From Paratinospora sagittata (lineage: Eukaryota; Streptophyta; Magnoliopsida; Ranunculales; Menispermaceae): a DNA stretch of 64,000 bases. Each line of letters starts with the position of its first letter. Position 1 is the first letter of the stretch. The DNA is taken from positions 9,427,501 through 9,491,500 of the forward strand of contig CM069602.1 in assembly GCA_035771175.1 (NCBI GenBank), written 5' to 3'. The position numbers were made by a program, and so were the translations under genes. The notes beneath the pieces were generated by a model, which saw nothing but the letters and a program-made list of their open reading frames with translations, ran no database searches and had not been told where the DNA came from. This document shows positions 24,953 to 36,715 of this stretch, piece after piece.

Positions 24953-25246
24953 CGAGACTTCCAACTGTCTCTTGACTCACCCCGCGATCCACAGAATCAT
25001 TTCGTCAAAATATCTGCCTTCTCTCTTGTTGGCCACACGAACGAAGAAGTTGAATTGAGATTGAAAACAGAGCGTCACTTCTAGATTCTTCTGAAAACTT
25101 CCTGTGGGCGCTCAACGTTTCCTTTATAATCATCATTTTTCATTCGCATCTCCTCATTCTCATCTAATTAATTTCAGCTTTCATTTTCTGTTCTCCTCCG
25201 ATCTCTCAATTCTTCGTCATTGTTCATCTTGATCGATCGTTCTTGA

Positions 25247-25945
25247 ATGGCGGCAGAATCAGATTCAGAGCGATCGTTCTTAGAGCAGCTGATAAGCTCG
25301 CGAAACAGAGATCTATCCTTCTTTCTTCCGTTCGTTTTAGGTTTCTCTGCGTCTCCGGGAAGAGAATCCGAAGAAACGGACCAAGAAACGGAGGAAAGAA
25401 GAACGACGACGACGACGACGACGCAGGATCGGATCATTCTGATCAATCCGTTGACGCAGGGGATGATCGTGATCGAAGGGAGTGCGATTCTCGAGGCGCT
25501 GCTGCGCGAGGCTGCGAGCAAGCAGGGGCCGCCGCCGGCGTCGAAGGCGGCGATCGAAGCGATGCCGAGAGTGGTGATTACGGAGGAGGAAGTGGCTGAG
25601 GATGAGGAGTGCTCGATTTGCTTGGAAGGATGGGAGATTAGTGGAGAAGCGAGAGAGATGCCTTGTAAGCACAGGTATCACTCGAGTTGTATCGAGAAGT
25701 GGTTGGGGATTCATGGATCGTGTCCGGTTTGTAGGTTCAAGATGCCTGTTGATGAGAAGGAATGCAAGAAGAGAAGTAGTAGTAGTAGTACTAGGAGTGG
25801 TGGTGATGGTGGAGAAGATGAGAGGAGGAGAAGTCAACGAGAGATTTGGGTGAGTTTTTCGTTAATTAGTAACCGGAGAGAATCAGCGGCCGGAAATGAG
25901 TCTGATTCCGGTGATGTATCATCCAACGGTGAAGAGAATTCATAG
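25247..25945 (+). CDS. RING-H2 E3 ubiquitin ligase (MPSR1/RING1-like), intronless
   Basis: 232 aa in one exon. The RING-H2 finger is complete: Cys122, Cys125, Cys140, His142, His145, Cys148, Cys159, Cys162, with Trp152 in the usual E2-contact position (C-x2-C-x14-C-x-H-x2-H-x2-C-x10-C-x2-C). The N-terminus NRDLSFFLPFVLGF (20-33) and ALLREAASKQGPPPASKAAI resemble the small cytosolic ligases of the Arabidopsis MPSR1 group, which act on misfolded proteins. A Thr run (53-59) and a Ser/Gly/Glu-rich tail (177-232) flank the finger. No membrane segment is evident. The start is the first ATG of the frame after a CT-rich leader, and GC content rises sharply in the coding part. The substrate is unknown. 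Confidence 0.9.
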   Translation: MAAESDSERSFLEQLISSRNRDLSFFLPFVLGFSASPGRESEETDQETEERRTTTTTTTQDRIILINPLTQGMIVIEGSAILEALLREAASKQGPPPASKAAIEAMPRVVITEEEVAEDEECSICLEGWEISGEAREMPCKHRYHSSCIEKWLGIHGSCPVCRFKMPVDEKECKKRSSSSSTRSGGDGGEDERRRSQREIWVSFSLISNRRESAAGNESDSGDVSSNGEENS

Positions 25946-28900
25946 AAATTGATTGGATTTTAATCCCTTTTTTTGTCTTTTGATGTACAGAGTTTGTTTT
26001 TGATTTCCAATGAATGAAATTACATATAGATTTTTTTTTTTTTAATTTCATTATTTATTTATTTATTGTTTTGGTTGTTTTCATGGGGATGTGGTGGAAA
26101 CAGGGGAAGGAATATTATAATTGTTGTGCAATGTTCATCTTTTTTGCGCCTAATTTGAAGTGATATGTCTTGGGAATCTCTTCTAAAGATGGTGAATTGT
26201 CTATTTTTTGATGGGATGATGATATGAGGGTAAAAGCTTAAATAAATAAATAGCTTTGGTTTGATTTTGATGTTATGGAATCTCCACTTTGCCCTACTGT
26301 TTAGAAAATCAAACTCCAAGTTGACAATAGACTAGGCCAGGATTAAATTGAATAAACTTCCTTTAATTATTTATTTATAAAAATTGCTAATTTAACTGGA
26401 AAAACATGCAACTGTAAGTGTAATTAATGACGTTTCCTGTATGTAAATGGCGTTTTCTGTATTGAGATGTGTAACACCTCAATCAACTTAACATTACTTC
26501 AAAAAAAAAAAAAAGGTTTTACTTAATTCTCATAGATAATATAGAAGTGTTGGGATTCAAGTTTAAATTGTATTGTGAAATGGGTTTAACTTTAGTTTCA
26601 AAAAGTTATGGATTGAAATTGGGATGAGAACAGATATTTAGTCCATTTTTGGGAAAATATCAATCTAACTACAAATATACAATTACATGTGCAATTCAAT
26701 CAATTATTTTATCACACATTCAAGTAGGAGTTACAAAATATATATATATATATATATTTTAATGATTATCTTTACATACTTTTAGAAGATAAGTTGAACT
26801 TTTTTTTTCAATTTCAATTTTGTAATTGGTAAATTCAAAAATAAAATAAAATTTGTAATTGGTTGAATTTGAAAATACTTTTTAAAGATTTTACTAAAAA
26901 ATTTTAACACAATTTTTAAAAAATAAGTTTTCTTTTAAAACTTAAAAATAATTTGAAGAAATCAAATGACAAGAAATGACCTAATTTTTCTCTAGTTATA
27001 CAAAATAAGTTCGAATACCACTAAATGCATTAAAAACAACAACAACAACAACAACAACGTACCTTGGAACAAGATCACAAAAGCCCTATTTGGGAGGACT
27101 TTTTCAAAGAATTTTTTTGAGAAACTCTTCTATCAAAAACGTTTTTAGAAAAGCTGGCTTTTCTCAACTTCTTCTAAAAGCTAAAAACTGTTTTTTTCCA
27201 CCATAGTGTAGCTAAAAAGTAGGTGTTGTCAAACACTTTCAAAAATATTTTTGCTCCAAAAATATTTTGAAAAAAGCTCTCCTAAACGGGACTAAAGTGA
27301 TTAGAGCTTGTACTTAGAACCCATAAAGATATGAAAAATGTTTTGCAAACATACTTTTTTAACACACATTTTTAATATTATCCTTGAGAGTTGTTGAATC
27401 CTTTGAGGTGATCCAATAGCTTTCAGGACAATGTCAAAAAAATGCGTGTTGTTAAGTGTGTTACCCAAACATTGCTCTAAAGATAAAAGTGAGTCTCTTC
27501 ACTACAGAGTTGGATGCAACTTTCGTCTAAGAAAAATGTCTTACACTGTAGACAACTTATGGGGCACCAATATATCTATTGAAAGGAAGTCACTCTCTCT
27601 CCTCGTTACTGCTTGCTCATGGGATTAGTCAATAAGTGAGCTGGCTCGGGTACCCAAGGATTACCAAAAAAAAAAAAACTTTGAAAAGGTGATGGACTCA
27701 AAAATTGGAGTTCACTTGTATTAAGTTTGGCTTTGATTGCTACTTAGCATCTTGGGTAGGGCCAAGGCATCTTTTACTACACTCCCACTAAGGCCTAAGA
27801 TTGGTGTGCTTATTTTGTAGTCTTACATAAATTCTGTAAAGAATATGATGTAGGGACTTCAAATGAAATTGAGATTTAAGCAACAACTTTTCTTTTGTAG
27901 TTAGTAGTTTGCTTTAGCTTTAGACACTTGTTTGATATAATTAAGAATGTATCAAAGTAACATCTATAATTCATAGAAAAAAACTTTTTAGCCTTCAATG
28001 TAATTGAGTTATAAATTCCTAGTTACCAGTCATATATGTTGATTTTTTTCTTTCTTTTTTTGGCTTAATCTAGTTTGGCAACATTAATATCTTTACCAAA
28101 ATCCAGCAAAATCATTCACCATCAAACAATTTTTACTTTTTATATTTTAATTTTAGAGTATCTAGGCCTCTAAAAACACTCAATTGCTCATATTTATAAT
28201 ACTTGCATGGCATGTTAGAGCGAGGTGAATGCTTTTGTAGAACTGTTCTATTTGCTTAAAACCTCTTTTTAAAATTAAAGTACATAGATAGATTATATGC
28301 TCTGTTTGGCTGCTATTGTTCCACATTGAGGTTGCTTAAATTTATACTTTGAAACAAGAAAATACTCAAATACAGGTATACTCATCTCGTTCACATGCTT
28401 ATGATATCCAATTAATTATCATCACATTCAATTTACTCCTTGCATTATATAACAATCTTGTACTACATCTAACTATCTTGGGAAGATTTTTATTTATTTA
28501 TTTTTTAAATTATATATATATATTTACAAATGGCCACCTGGTTAATGATAATCTGATTATTACACTATCTACTGTCTGATTTCGAACACAAGAAGGAAGA
28601 GATAGAATTGGTAACATAGATGATTATAATGATCAATGAACACTAAACAGTACTGACATTATAGAATGACAATCTGATAATGGTGCCCGGATAAAATGTA
28701 GAAACAAGTTTCTCAGCCAGGCATTCCAATTATCTTCCCCTCCTTTCTTTTACCTTTAAATTTCTTTAAATCTCTTGCTCCATTAATAATTCAGGAAAGA
28801 AAGAAAAAAGGGTTTGCCATTTTTCAGATCATTAGGCTCTGCATTGAGAGTTTTTTTTTTTTTTTTTGGGATAATTTGTTCATGCAGCTTTACTATACGC

Positions 28901-29051
28901 AGATGATATGGATATATACTGTAAAATATACTTGGGGGTCCATTTGCATAAATACTTATAAACATACTGCATTTCAAACTCAAATCCAGCCATATTATAC
29001 ACATAAATCTTCATTTGGAGAGATCTCATGCACCAAACTGCTCCAAAGACT
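25946..29051. other. Intergenic region
   Basis: This contains the RING gene 3' UTR, A/T runs, an AT run (26738-26757), an AAC microsatellite (27037-27058) and the MITE at 27078-27297. Reading frames seen here are short and show no recognisable domain. Confidence 0.55.
27078..27297. mobile_element. MITE with about 35-bp imperfect TIRs
   Basis: The left end AGCCCTATTTGGGAGGACTT and the reverse complement of the right end, AGTCCCGTTTAGGAGAGCTT, align, and both continue into TTTTCAAA-type sequence. The element is about 220 bp and non-coding. AAA flanks both ends, which is too simple to count as a target duplication. The GTTTGGGA-type end suits PIF/Harbinger- or hAT-derived MITEs. Confidence 0.6.
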
Positions 29052-30634
29052 CTAGAAGAAATCTGCTTCCTCCCTGTTCAAATCAAATTCTTGACGACCT
29101 GAATCAGTTTCTCCTTGAAACTTGCTGTTCAGATCAAGCTCTTTTTCTGCTAATCCCAACTTGATTAACCGGCCAGCCGGTTTCTGCTGATGAGACGGTG
29201 AACCACTCTTATTCAATGGCTGCTCAACACATGATTCATCAGATACTGGGCTCCCGCTTCTCTTCCTCCCGGTAACTGGGTAGGTCGTATCCTCGTTGCC
29301 TGTGTTTCTTTCATTAGTGTTCATCTCCATTAATGGAAGAACAACGCAACTGTGGGTGTTTCCTCTATCGAGCTTTCGTAACTTCTCGTCCTTTCTTCCG
29401 TAGCTGTCTGATGAGGTAAGTGAGCTATCGGCTGAGCCATTGGTTCCTCGCATTGTTCTTTTTCCGACGGATTTGAACCAAAATCCACTCGTTTCGGTTA
29501 GTCCTGATAATGAAGGACTCGGGCACTGGTTCTCCACCATGGAGACCAACTTGGAAGCTTCATCTTTTGCTGCTTCAAGTTCCACTGGAGAAGAGCAATG
29601 TGTTGATAATGTTTCTTGTGCTTTTTTGAGAATTGTCTGTAAATACTTGCCTTGAGCTTCGATTCGCAGCTGCAAATGTCTTTGTACCTGCAAATGGGAG
29701 AATCGTGTTTGATGGGTGTTAATCAGTTTTAGTTGAAATGCTCTAAAACTTGAATTGTTATCGGTTTTTTCAACATATTCTTGTACCTCAATTTGTTCTT
29801 GGAGTTTCTTCTGCACCTCCATTTGCATCTGTAGAGCTTGAGCTATCTGCACACTTCTGAAAAAACAGAATTCATAATCATCCATTTGTAGGATTTCCAG
29901 CTATGTTATAATACAAACAAGAGGACACAAATTTTTTTCAATTCTTACTCATTGGTCTGTGTATGATTCCTATCCATGATTTCCTCTTCATCCACATGCT
30001 CAATAAGAACATTATTCTCTTTGAAATCTAGCTCTGTGGAGTCTGCCATTGAAAAAAGACTTGTCAGAATTCAGATGGGAGGAATCAAGTGACTCAAGAT
30101 ATTGCAAATTCTTATCATTCTAGATCATTAGTTTCACCTTCTTGCTCATTGTCATTGCTGGATTCTGATTGTTGGTTCTTCCCAAGCCTGTATTTCTGCA
30201 ATAAAGGAGATGAATGATCACTCAACTTTTGAATTTCATTTTTTTTTAAAGAAAAGATCAAATATTTGTATGTGGTTTTATTCATCAAATTGTACCTGTA
30301 AATGGCTCTTTAGGTGGTACAAAGTTAGTCCAGGTATACTCATGACTCTCATCAGTGTCTTTGGTGTTGCTTCTGACCAAAATTAGTGCAACAGAGAATT
30401 CACAGATTAATTAATTGAAAAGACTGACAATTTTACAAATAAATAAATAAATAAATTCCCAGATCATAGACCCTTAATTAACTTACTCTCTGCACCTCCA
30501 AGCTGAGTAACCGCATCGACGAATCGTTGGTGAAGCTCCGGAGTCCATTTTAATCTGGGCTTTGCTTCAGTGGACAGAATCAAACCCATCTCCTGGTTTT
30601 GCATTTTCTGCAGACCCATTTCAGTTTCATGCAT
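29052..30634 (-). CDS. PHL8: MYB-CC transcription factor, PHL8-like, 6 exons
   Basis: GARP/MYB-CC proteins bind P1BS-type promoter sites as dimers; relatives such as PHR1 govern phosphate-starvation genes. Exons on the minus strand: 30634-30487, 30372-30296, 30195-30138, 30042-29949, 29856-29787, 29687-29052. The joined frame gives 360 aa from the ATG at 30634, or 355 aa from the ATG at 30619. Numbered from 30619: MYB-like domain 20-73 (KPRLKWTPELHQRFVDAV, ATPKTLMRVM, GLTLYHLKSHLQKYR, split by two introns), then the CC coiled coil about 127-165 (IAQALQMQMEVQKKLQEQIE, VQRHLQLRIEAQGKYLQ), then a Ser-rich tail with two LDLN/FDLN motifs near the end. The 99-nt last intron has no stop and keeps frame. 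Confidence 0.9.
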
Positions 30635-32378
30635 CAGAAACACCTTAAGAACTATAATACATAAAACTAAGTGCTTGTTTTGAAATTGTGTGGAAACTAT
30701 AGTTAGTTGTATTTATAATTTAGGGGTGGTGATTGTCTTGTAGACTGTTCTCACTTCATATCTGAAACCGGAAGTGGTGGGTATTGGGAGAATATATGCA
30801 ATGAGTTGGGTGGTTCTTCCTTTCTCCCATCTTCCCATTCAATATCTCATCTTTTTTTTTTCTTCTTTGACTTGAAAGGAAGGAGGGAATCTCTGATGCA
30901 GCAAAAACAGAGAAAGTAACACACTTCAATTTGAGTCTCAAAAGGAGAGAAAAGAGGAAAAGTGTATGGATTGTTTTTTCCCACTTCTCCTCCCCCCTAC
31001 CCTTCGTTGCTTGCTCATCCTATGCTTCACTAAGGAGGCAACCCCACCATTATGAATAATGGTTTAACCTTTTTTTTTTTTTTTGTTGCTTCCTCTCATA
31101 TATTTAGAAACTTTGAAAGAAATTTAAATGGGTATGCTTTAATTGAATTTTTTTTTCTTCTTTAATGAAAGATAAAATCAAATGAGAGAGTTTCCTTTTC
31201 TTTTGCTTTGTTTCTTGAGGAGGGTGTTTGAGTTAGTTGGCAGATTCTTTTTGTTCTTTTTTGGGATGAAGGAATCAAAGAATCTAGTCTTTAGTTCTTA
31301 AAACAGACCTTTTACATATATTAATCAATGCTTGCTTGAACAATTGTTGGTAACTTTACTACTTCATGAAGATTAAGGATAGATATCTATGTCAAAATCA
31401 TCCTGAAAAGGATCCACCAGAAGCAGCCAGCTCCAGTATTTCAATAAATAACTGAAGACTAAGGCTACAAAATTCAACATGATTGGACCAGTTAGACCCA
31501 TCAGATTTACCCCCCCTTTTTTGGGGTGTTCAGAGAAAAGAAAGATTCAAACAGTTTTGCAAGATTCAGACACTTATAACAACATCAAGATCATTTCTGA
31601 GATGATGATTATATGGTATTATCCTGCATGTAACGACATGCAAATTAAGCTATGTTATGGTTCTTTTCCTCCATTCACACTGAGATACAAGTTCACAATG
31701 TGAAAATAACAAATGGGGGACCCCAAAACAGTTTCTGGTTTCCAAACTTTCTTCTAACATGAAAGCTACTCAAACAAGCTACTGTATATAAAGTCTCGAG
31801 ATCAGCCACAAAGTCAAACAAGAATTATATTCCAAAGGGGGGGAGTTGGAACTTTTAGTCTGTAAACCATACATTAATGAAACTGAAGAAAAAGAGAAAT
31901 GGGCAGGAGTGGCAAACAATAAATCAGAAAAGTTGGAAAAATCGGATCGATCGCCATATTTCTCGGGTTGCGCTCTTCAGTTTTTTGATGGGCAGAATCA
32001 AAATCCAATGATTGCTCTTCCAAATGCTGCCTTCTCAGTACCATACATTCACCTGGTCTGCAAAGATAAAACTCTTATAATATTCAAAAGTTAAGAAAGA
32101 TAAAATACAAGAGATTATTAAAGCAAAAGCCCAAATATAGCGACACACCCTAACTATAGCAAGGTTCACAACTCAAAACACCATTAGAAATGCTGCATTT
32201 GCAAATTCAATCAACATAACTTCTTAATGTACTGATCATTCAAACATCTTTTTGCCACCTTATAAAAGAAACCAGGTGTGATTCTTTCTTCCTTTTCAGA
32301 AGTAGAGTTGGAGAAGGAAAGAGGGGAAGTGGGCATAGAGCATATTGTCAGATTTCCATCAGTAAATTCATGTAGAGT

Positions 32379-32409
<31 letters not shown>

Positions 32410-34216
32410 ACCGAAGCTAGCAATTCAAGAGAAGAATTTGAGTTGGGAGTCAATACATTATATTATAGGTCCCATCTGATGTTAGTCTGTTCTTGTAGAT
32501 GATCAGATATTATAAGATGACCAACCAAGACAAAAGGGAAAAAGTCACTAGTTGGGGATGCTTGAGGACCCACCAATACTATGGGCTCCAGTTCCTTGTA
32601 CCATTGATGTTGGCTTCCATGGATAAAAAAAAAAAAACCATGCTGAAACAAGTTTCTTTCATCAGAAGGGTGCATCACATATATATGTAGATGATATAAA
32701 AGAATCTGACTAATCAGAAGGATGCATCAATATGCAGGCCATATGTTGGAAAAAAAAAAAAAAACTATGCAAGGACTAGATTATTTGAAGTACCTTTCTA
32801 TTTACCAAGCAGTTGAGCAAGCTGTACTTCCACCTACTTTTTCTTGCTTTAATATATTCCAAAACAAGTAAAGGAGATTCTGGGATGATGCTGAACAACG
32901 ATTGGCATGAGTAGGGTAGTAGGAGAAGGTCCGGTGAATCAAAAGTAACATAAGAAATCCATCGAATCAAAAGTTAGAAGCAAAGGCAAAACCCATCAAT
33001 TATTATTCTCCATGGGACCCAATAGGGAGGAGATCTAACAAATCCAAAAGCATGGAAAGAAGATGAGAAGAGAAAATGGCCTCAGGAATCAAGAAAAGAG
33101 CAAAGAAAGGAGTGAGTCAGCATCCAACCAAAAATAATAATTCAAATATAGGATTGCAATTTCATGGATGGTATAAAGCTACCTACCAAAAATGATGTAA
33201 GCAACATGTCATTCTAAATAATAGAGATCTCATATTCATCCATGCATGCTACAAGTGCATGTGAATGTTGTGAAAGGAGTATCAATGGAATCCCACCCTG
33301 AAAACAACATCATTAAATAATTTTTAAGGTGATTCTAAGAACTAAAAAATGTAGCAATGTCACACATCAAAATTCAGAATGAAGTTTCATCATAATTGGG
33401 ATAAGCCCCATTCACATAGTTTCATGTGTTGCAGTATCTATACACTTGGGCCTATCAATTGGATGGTCTGAATCACCAGACAGTAAAGTAAAAGATGCAT
33501 CATTACAAAGGATACCTGATGAAAATGGCACTATAATAAAATCCATACGCAATGCAATGCCCACACCCAAGTACAAATACACACTAAAAAAGATACAGAG
33601 CAGTACAGGAAGGCCATGTAAGAACCATACTGTAGAAAATGATCCATCAACTCATTGGCCCCTTAAATTTCATGCCTTTGGCGGATACCAGGAGAGAGAA
33701 AAATAAGATTCACCAGGATATCAAAAATTTCTCATGACAAAGTACAAAATTCCTAAAATTAAGGGCGATACTCTTTTGTACATCAAATTTAGGTATGTCA
33801 AATTGGTTGTCTTCTGAAGTATACCTATACCACGTAACAAGTAGGAATTGAACTGTACAAACACATGATTTGGTTTCTAATGTAGCTAGAAGCTAGTGTA
33901 AGTATCCGTTCAGGGTGGTGATGTGATTGAATTACATTACATAGATGTCTTGCATTAGGGCAAATGTGTGTTTGTTTGGATGTGCATGTCATGTTCGTCT
34001 GCGTGTGATAGTCAGTGTGAAAAGCATTTTCAAATGTGAATGATTCAAAATTTCATATACCTATTCCAACAAAAGGGTTGATGATCAAAGATTTGATTTG
34101 TTCACAGAAAGCCAAAAGATGTGGCATTTTTCTTATTTGTTGATGTTCTTGGCCTAATGCTTGTGTGAGACTTGACTTATTTGTCCACAACCCTAGCTTG
34201 AGAGGAGCAGAGAGAC

Positions 34217-34601
34217 AAAATAGAACAATGGTAAACTTTGTTTGCCTCTTTTGCAACGTTATGGCTGGTGTGGTTAGAAAGGAATGAGAGGGTTTTCCAT
34301 AGCCGTTCTAAGGATTCTGCATCACTGTGGGATTCCATTAAGCTGATGGCCAGTTCTTGGGCATTCTCAACTAATATGGATGTCGGGCTTTCTTTAGCGG
34401 ACTGGTCGGGAGATTGGGGTAGATGTCTATTTTGTATATAATCGTTTCAGCGGGCTTCAATCTGGTTAATATGTGTCTTGTGCCGGGTGTTGGTCACTGT
34501 ATTCTGGTGGTCTTACCATAGCTTGCATTTCTTTATCTTAGTTTTATAATCAATAATATATATATTGTTTCTGCTAAAAAAAAATAGAACAATGGTAAAC
34601 T
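34217..34601 (+). mobile_element. 5'-truncated LINE with 21-bp TSD
   Basis: The insert starts at 34238 inside the ORF2 C-terminal region (TLWLVWLERNERVFHSRSKD, LWDSIKLMASSWAF), typical of plant L1 LINEs downstream of the zinc-binding RT segment. It then runs through a 3' UTR to a short A tail at 34576-34580. A perfect 21-bp direct repeat beginning AAAATAGAACAATGG flanks it at 34217-34237 and 34581-34601. Long perfect duplications imply a fairly recent insertion. Confidence 0.88.
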
Positions 34602-34849
34602 ATTTCCTTCAATCACAGGGAAAGGCTTATTTCTTTTCTATTAAAAAGACAATTTCCATGCCAGTAGGCTGAAGATAGTGAAGCATAGGTCAGGCCCATG
34701 TGTAGCAGCATATAGATGGCGAATTGCAGCCTTCAGGAAGAAATTTATATTGGGAATCAGCCTAGTGATTTAGGGGGCCACAAAACAGAAGCAAAAAGAG
34801 AATTATAAATTGCAGAATTTAGTTCTTGTAATTTTAAGGAATAGCAAAA

Positions 34850-35075
34850 TTGGAGCAGATGTTCCGGAAGAGTGATCTTTTAACAATCTACGGTAATGAT
34901 AAAGGTAGGTGCAGATCTAAAATAATATTAAAAGAAATAATTAAAAAAGATATAACTATATGTAATTTGAATGTTAACTTAGCCTTGGATAGAGTGGAGT
35001 GGAGAAAGCAAATTCATGTAACCCACCTATGTAGTTGGAAAAAGACTTAATTGAGTTGAGTTGAGTAAAATTGGA
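34850..35075 (+). mobile_element. RTE-type non-LTR retrotransposon 3' end
   Basis: The frame GRCRSKIILKEIIKKDITIC then NLALDRVEWRKQIHV matches the C-terminus of plant RTE ORFs (GRPKxTWxEVVKKD...ALDRxEWRxxIHVADP). The segment ends in a TTGAG tandem (35051-35065), fitting RTE elements that end in short simple repeats rather than poly(A). Only the last fraction of the ORF is present. A related, more decayed piece lies at 43040-43340. Confidence 0.7.
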
Positions 35076-35826
35076 GCAAATACAATTATAAATTCTAATG
35101 GTAGCTGCCATTGAATTTCTGGTGACAAATTCCTTAAACTAGAAGTAGCAATGAATTTTATTCTTCCAAATCCTACAAGAAATGAGCATTTGGGAAGATT
35201 CTCACTAATTTGACAAGAAGTGAATACTATATTTCTGTCCACAAAAAAAAAAAAAAAAAATAGTGAAGGAAATCTGTTACAGGTTACAGCATCACTCACA
35301 ATTGAAGATTTTGACCACAAGCATAATTGTTATAGCTTATAAGTGGTCTAGCATTTCAGACTCGGCCACATAAGAAGATTAGGCAGCAAAAGACAAGCAG
35401 TTGGAAATATGCACATCATGAACGAAATGGAAGGCGCAATTCAAGGGAACTTTCTTTTATCATTGTTGATCATGAGGTGATAGATTACAAATATGCTTCT
35501 TTGTTAACTTTTGGAGGGCAAGTAGTTTCTACCCATAATAATAATATTAATGAGGTAAACTAACACAGGATCCAAGAAGAGAAAATAAAAATATCACAAC
35601 CAAAACACAATCATTTGAGACCTCCAACATCAGGTTTGACTACTCAGAACAAGCAGACAGCAACTCCAGCAAACCTCAAAATTTTAGCAGCAATTGCTGA
35701 CAAACCCATCTACATTTGTAGTTTAATTTTACCCCTGATACTAGAGATCGACACAAGAAAGAAGAGAAATTTTGACAAACCATAACTTCCAATGTACAAA
35801 GGAACAAGAACTGAGCACAAATATAA

Positions 35827-36066
35827 TTATTCTTCAACTTTTTTTTTTGTTTACCAGTTTTTCGGCCCTCTGGAGGTGTACTCCTACTCTTCAGATCGAG
35901 ACTAGTCCTACAAGAGTTCGAAGTTCTGTAGGAGTTTATAGGCTCCTCTGTCATCTAAGATTTGGCCGAGGCAAGGCTCGAACCCGTGATCGGGTCCCTC
36001 AACCTGCCTCGGGGTCCGCTCCCCGTGCCATCAAACCAACCCAAGGTTGGTTATTCTTCAACTTTT
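35827..36066 (-). mobile_element. tRNA-derived SINE, family B, with 16-bp TSD
   Basis: On the minus strand the element opens CCAACCTTGGGTTGGTTTGA with an A-box-like TTGGTTTGATGGC. It carries a strong B box (GGGTTCGAGCC) and ends in an A-rich tail (T run on plus at 35841-35853). The direct repeat TTATTCTTCAACTTTT is perfect at 35827-35842 and 36051-36066. It is unrelated in sequence to family A. Confidence 0.88.
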
Positions 36067-36715
36067 CAACAAATCATTTTCATTAATAATACTTTGTATG
36101 ACCATATTCATACAAAAGCTCCCTCTTTTATTAATTAAAAGGACTCCTCCAGATTTTGAATTCTATAAACCAAATTCAAAATCTTCCGTAAACAAGGGTG
36201 GCACTATCCACTCCGTAGTGGGGCTAAAACTTTGCCCTCCTCCAAACATGTATCTGATTTTTCATTTTTGTGTCATAGAAACACATGATCAATAAAAATG
36301 AAAGAATGAGAAAGGACTTTATGAACATATCTCTCATTTTTTTTTCACAGAACACAATATAAACTCAATGAAAATGATTAAAATCAGCGATCGAACACTA
36401 TGAAGACTAAAAAGAAGTGAAGCACAACTATCACTGAGCCAAGAACCACAATGGCAATGAATTTGGTGAGAACTTCAAAATCTGGGAAGCAATTAAAGCA
36501 CAAAGCATGATAGAACACTTCAAAGATATGATAGAAGTAATGCCTATATTTCTTCATAAACGGTTCTTACAAGCTTTATCCCCTCCAATTTATTTAAAAC
36601 AGAGTATAGTCAAAAGGACCTTGAGCTACGAGTCTACGACTAGTATTCTCATCACCTAAGTTGATACCGGCCCCGGCAACAAATTTCCTTCCCGAACAAA
36701 CCTATTATTTTCTCC

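Larger units (their letters stand above)
30635..36715. other. Intergenic region with retroelement insertions
   Basis: Upstream of the PHL8-like gene the sequence has T runs (31070-31084, 32383-32409) and no recognised coding exon. The only supported features are a truncated LINE (34217-34601), an RTE end (34850-35075) and a SINE (35827-36066), listed separately. The 31700-34000 part contains nothing I can identify. Confidence 0.55.

Noticed and set aside
25243..25853. Overlapping frames on both strands across the RING gene
   Set aside because: Shadows of the GC-rich RING-H2 coding frame; they break the Cys/His pattern and have repetitive Arg/Thr composition.
29052..29885. Single 277-aa minus-strand protein starting MDDYEFCFF
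   Set aside because: Artefact of reading through an intron; the start lies in intron 4 and the real protein begins at 30634 or 30619 with the MYB domain.
31940..32060. Possible minus-strand exon after a TTTGCAG acceptor
   Set aside because: The reading frames are short and I found no neighbouring exon or known protein; too weak to list as a gene.
33446..33706. 86-codon plus-strand frame
   Set aside because: No domain, no splice context and composition typical of intergenic DNA.
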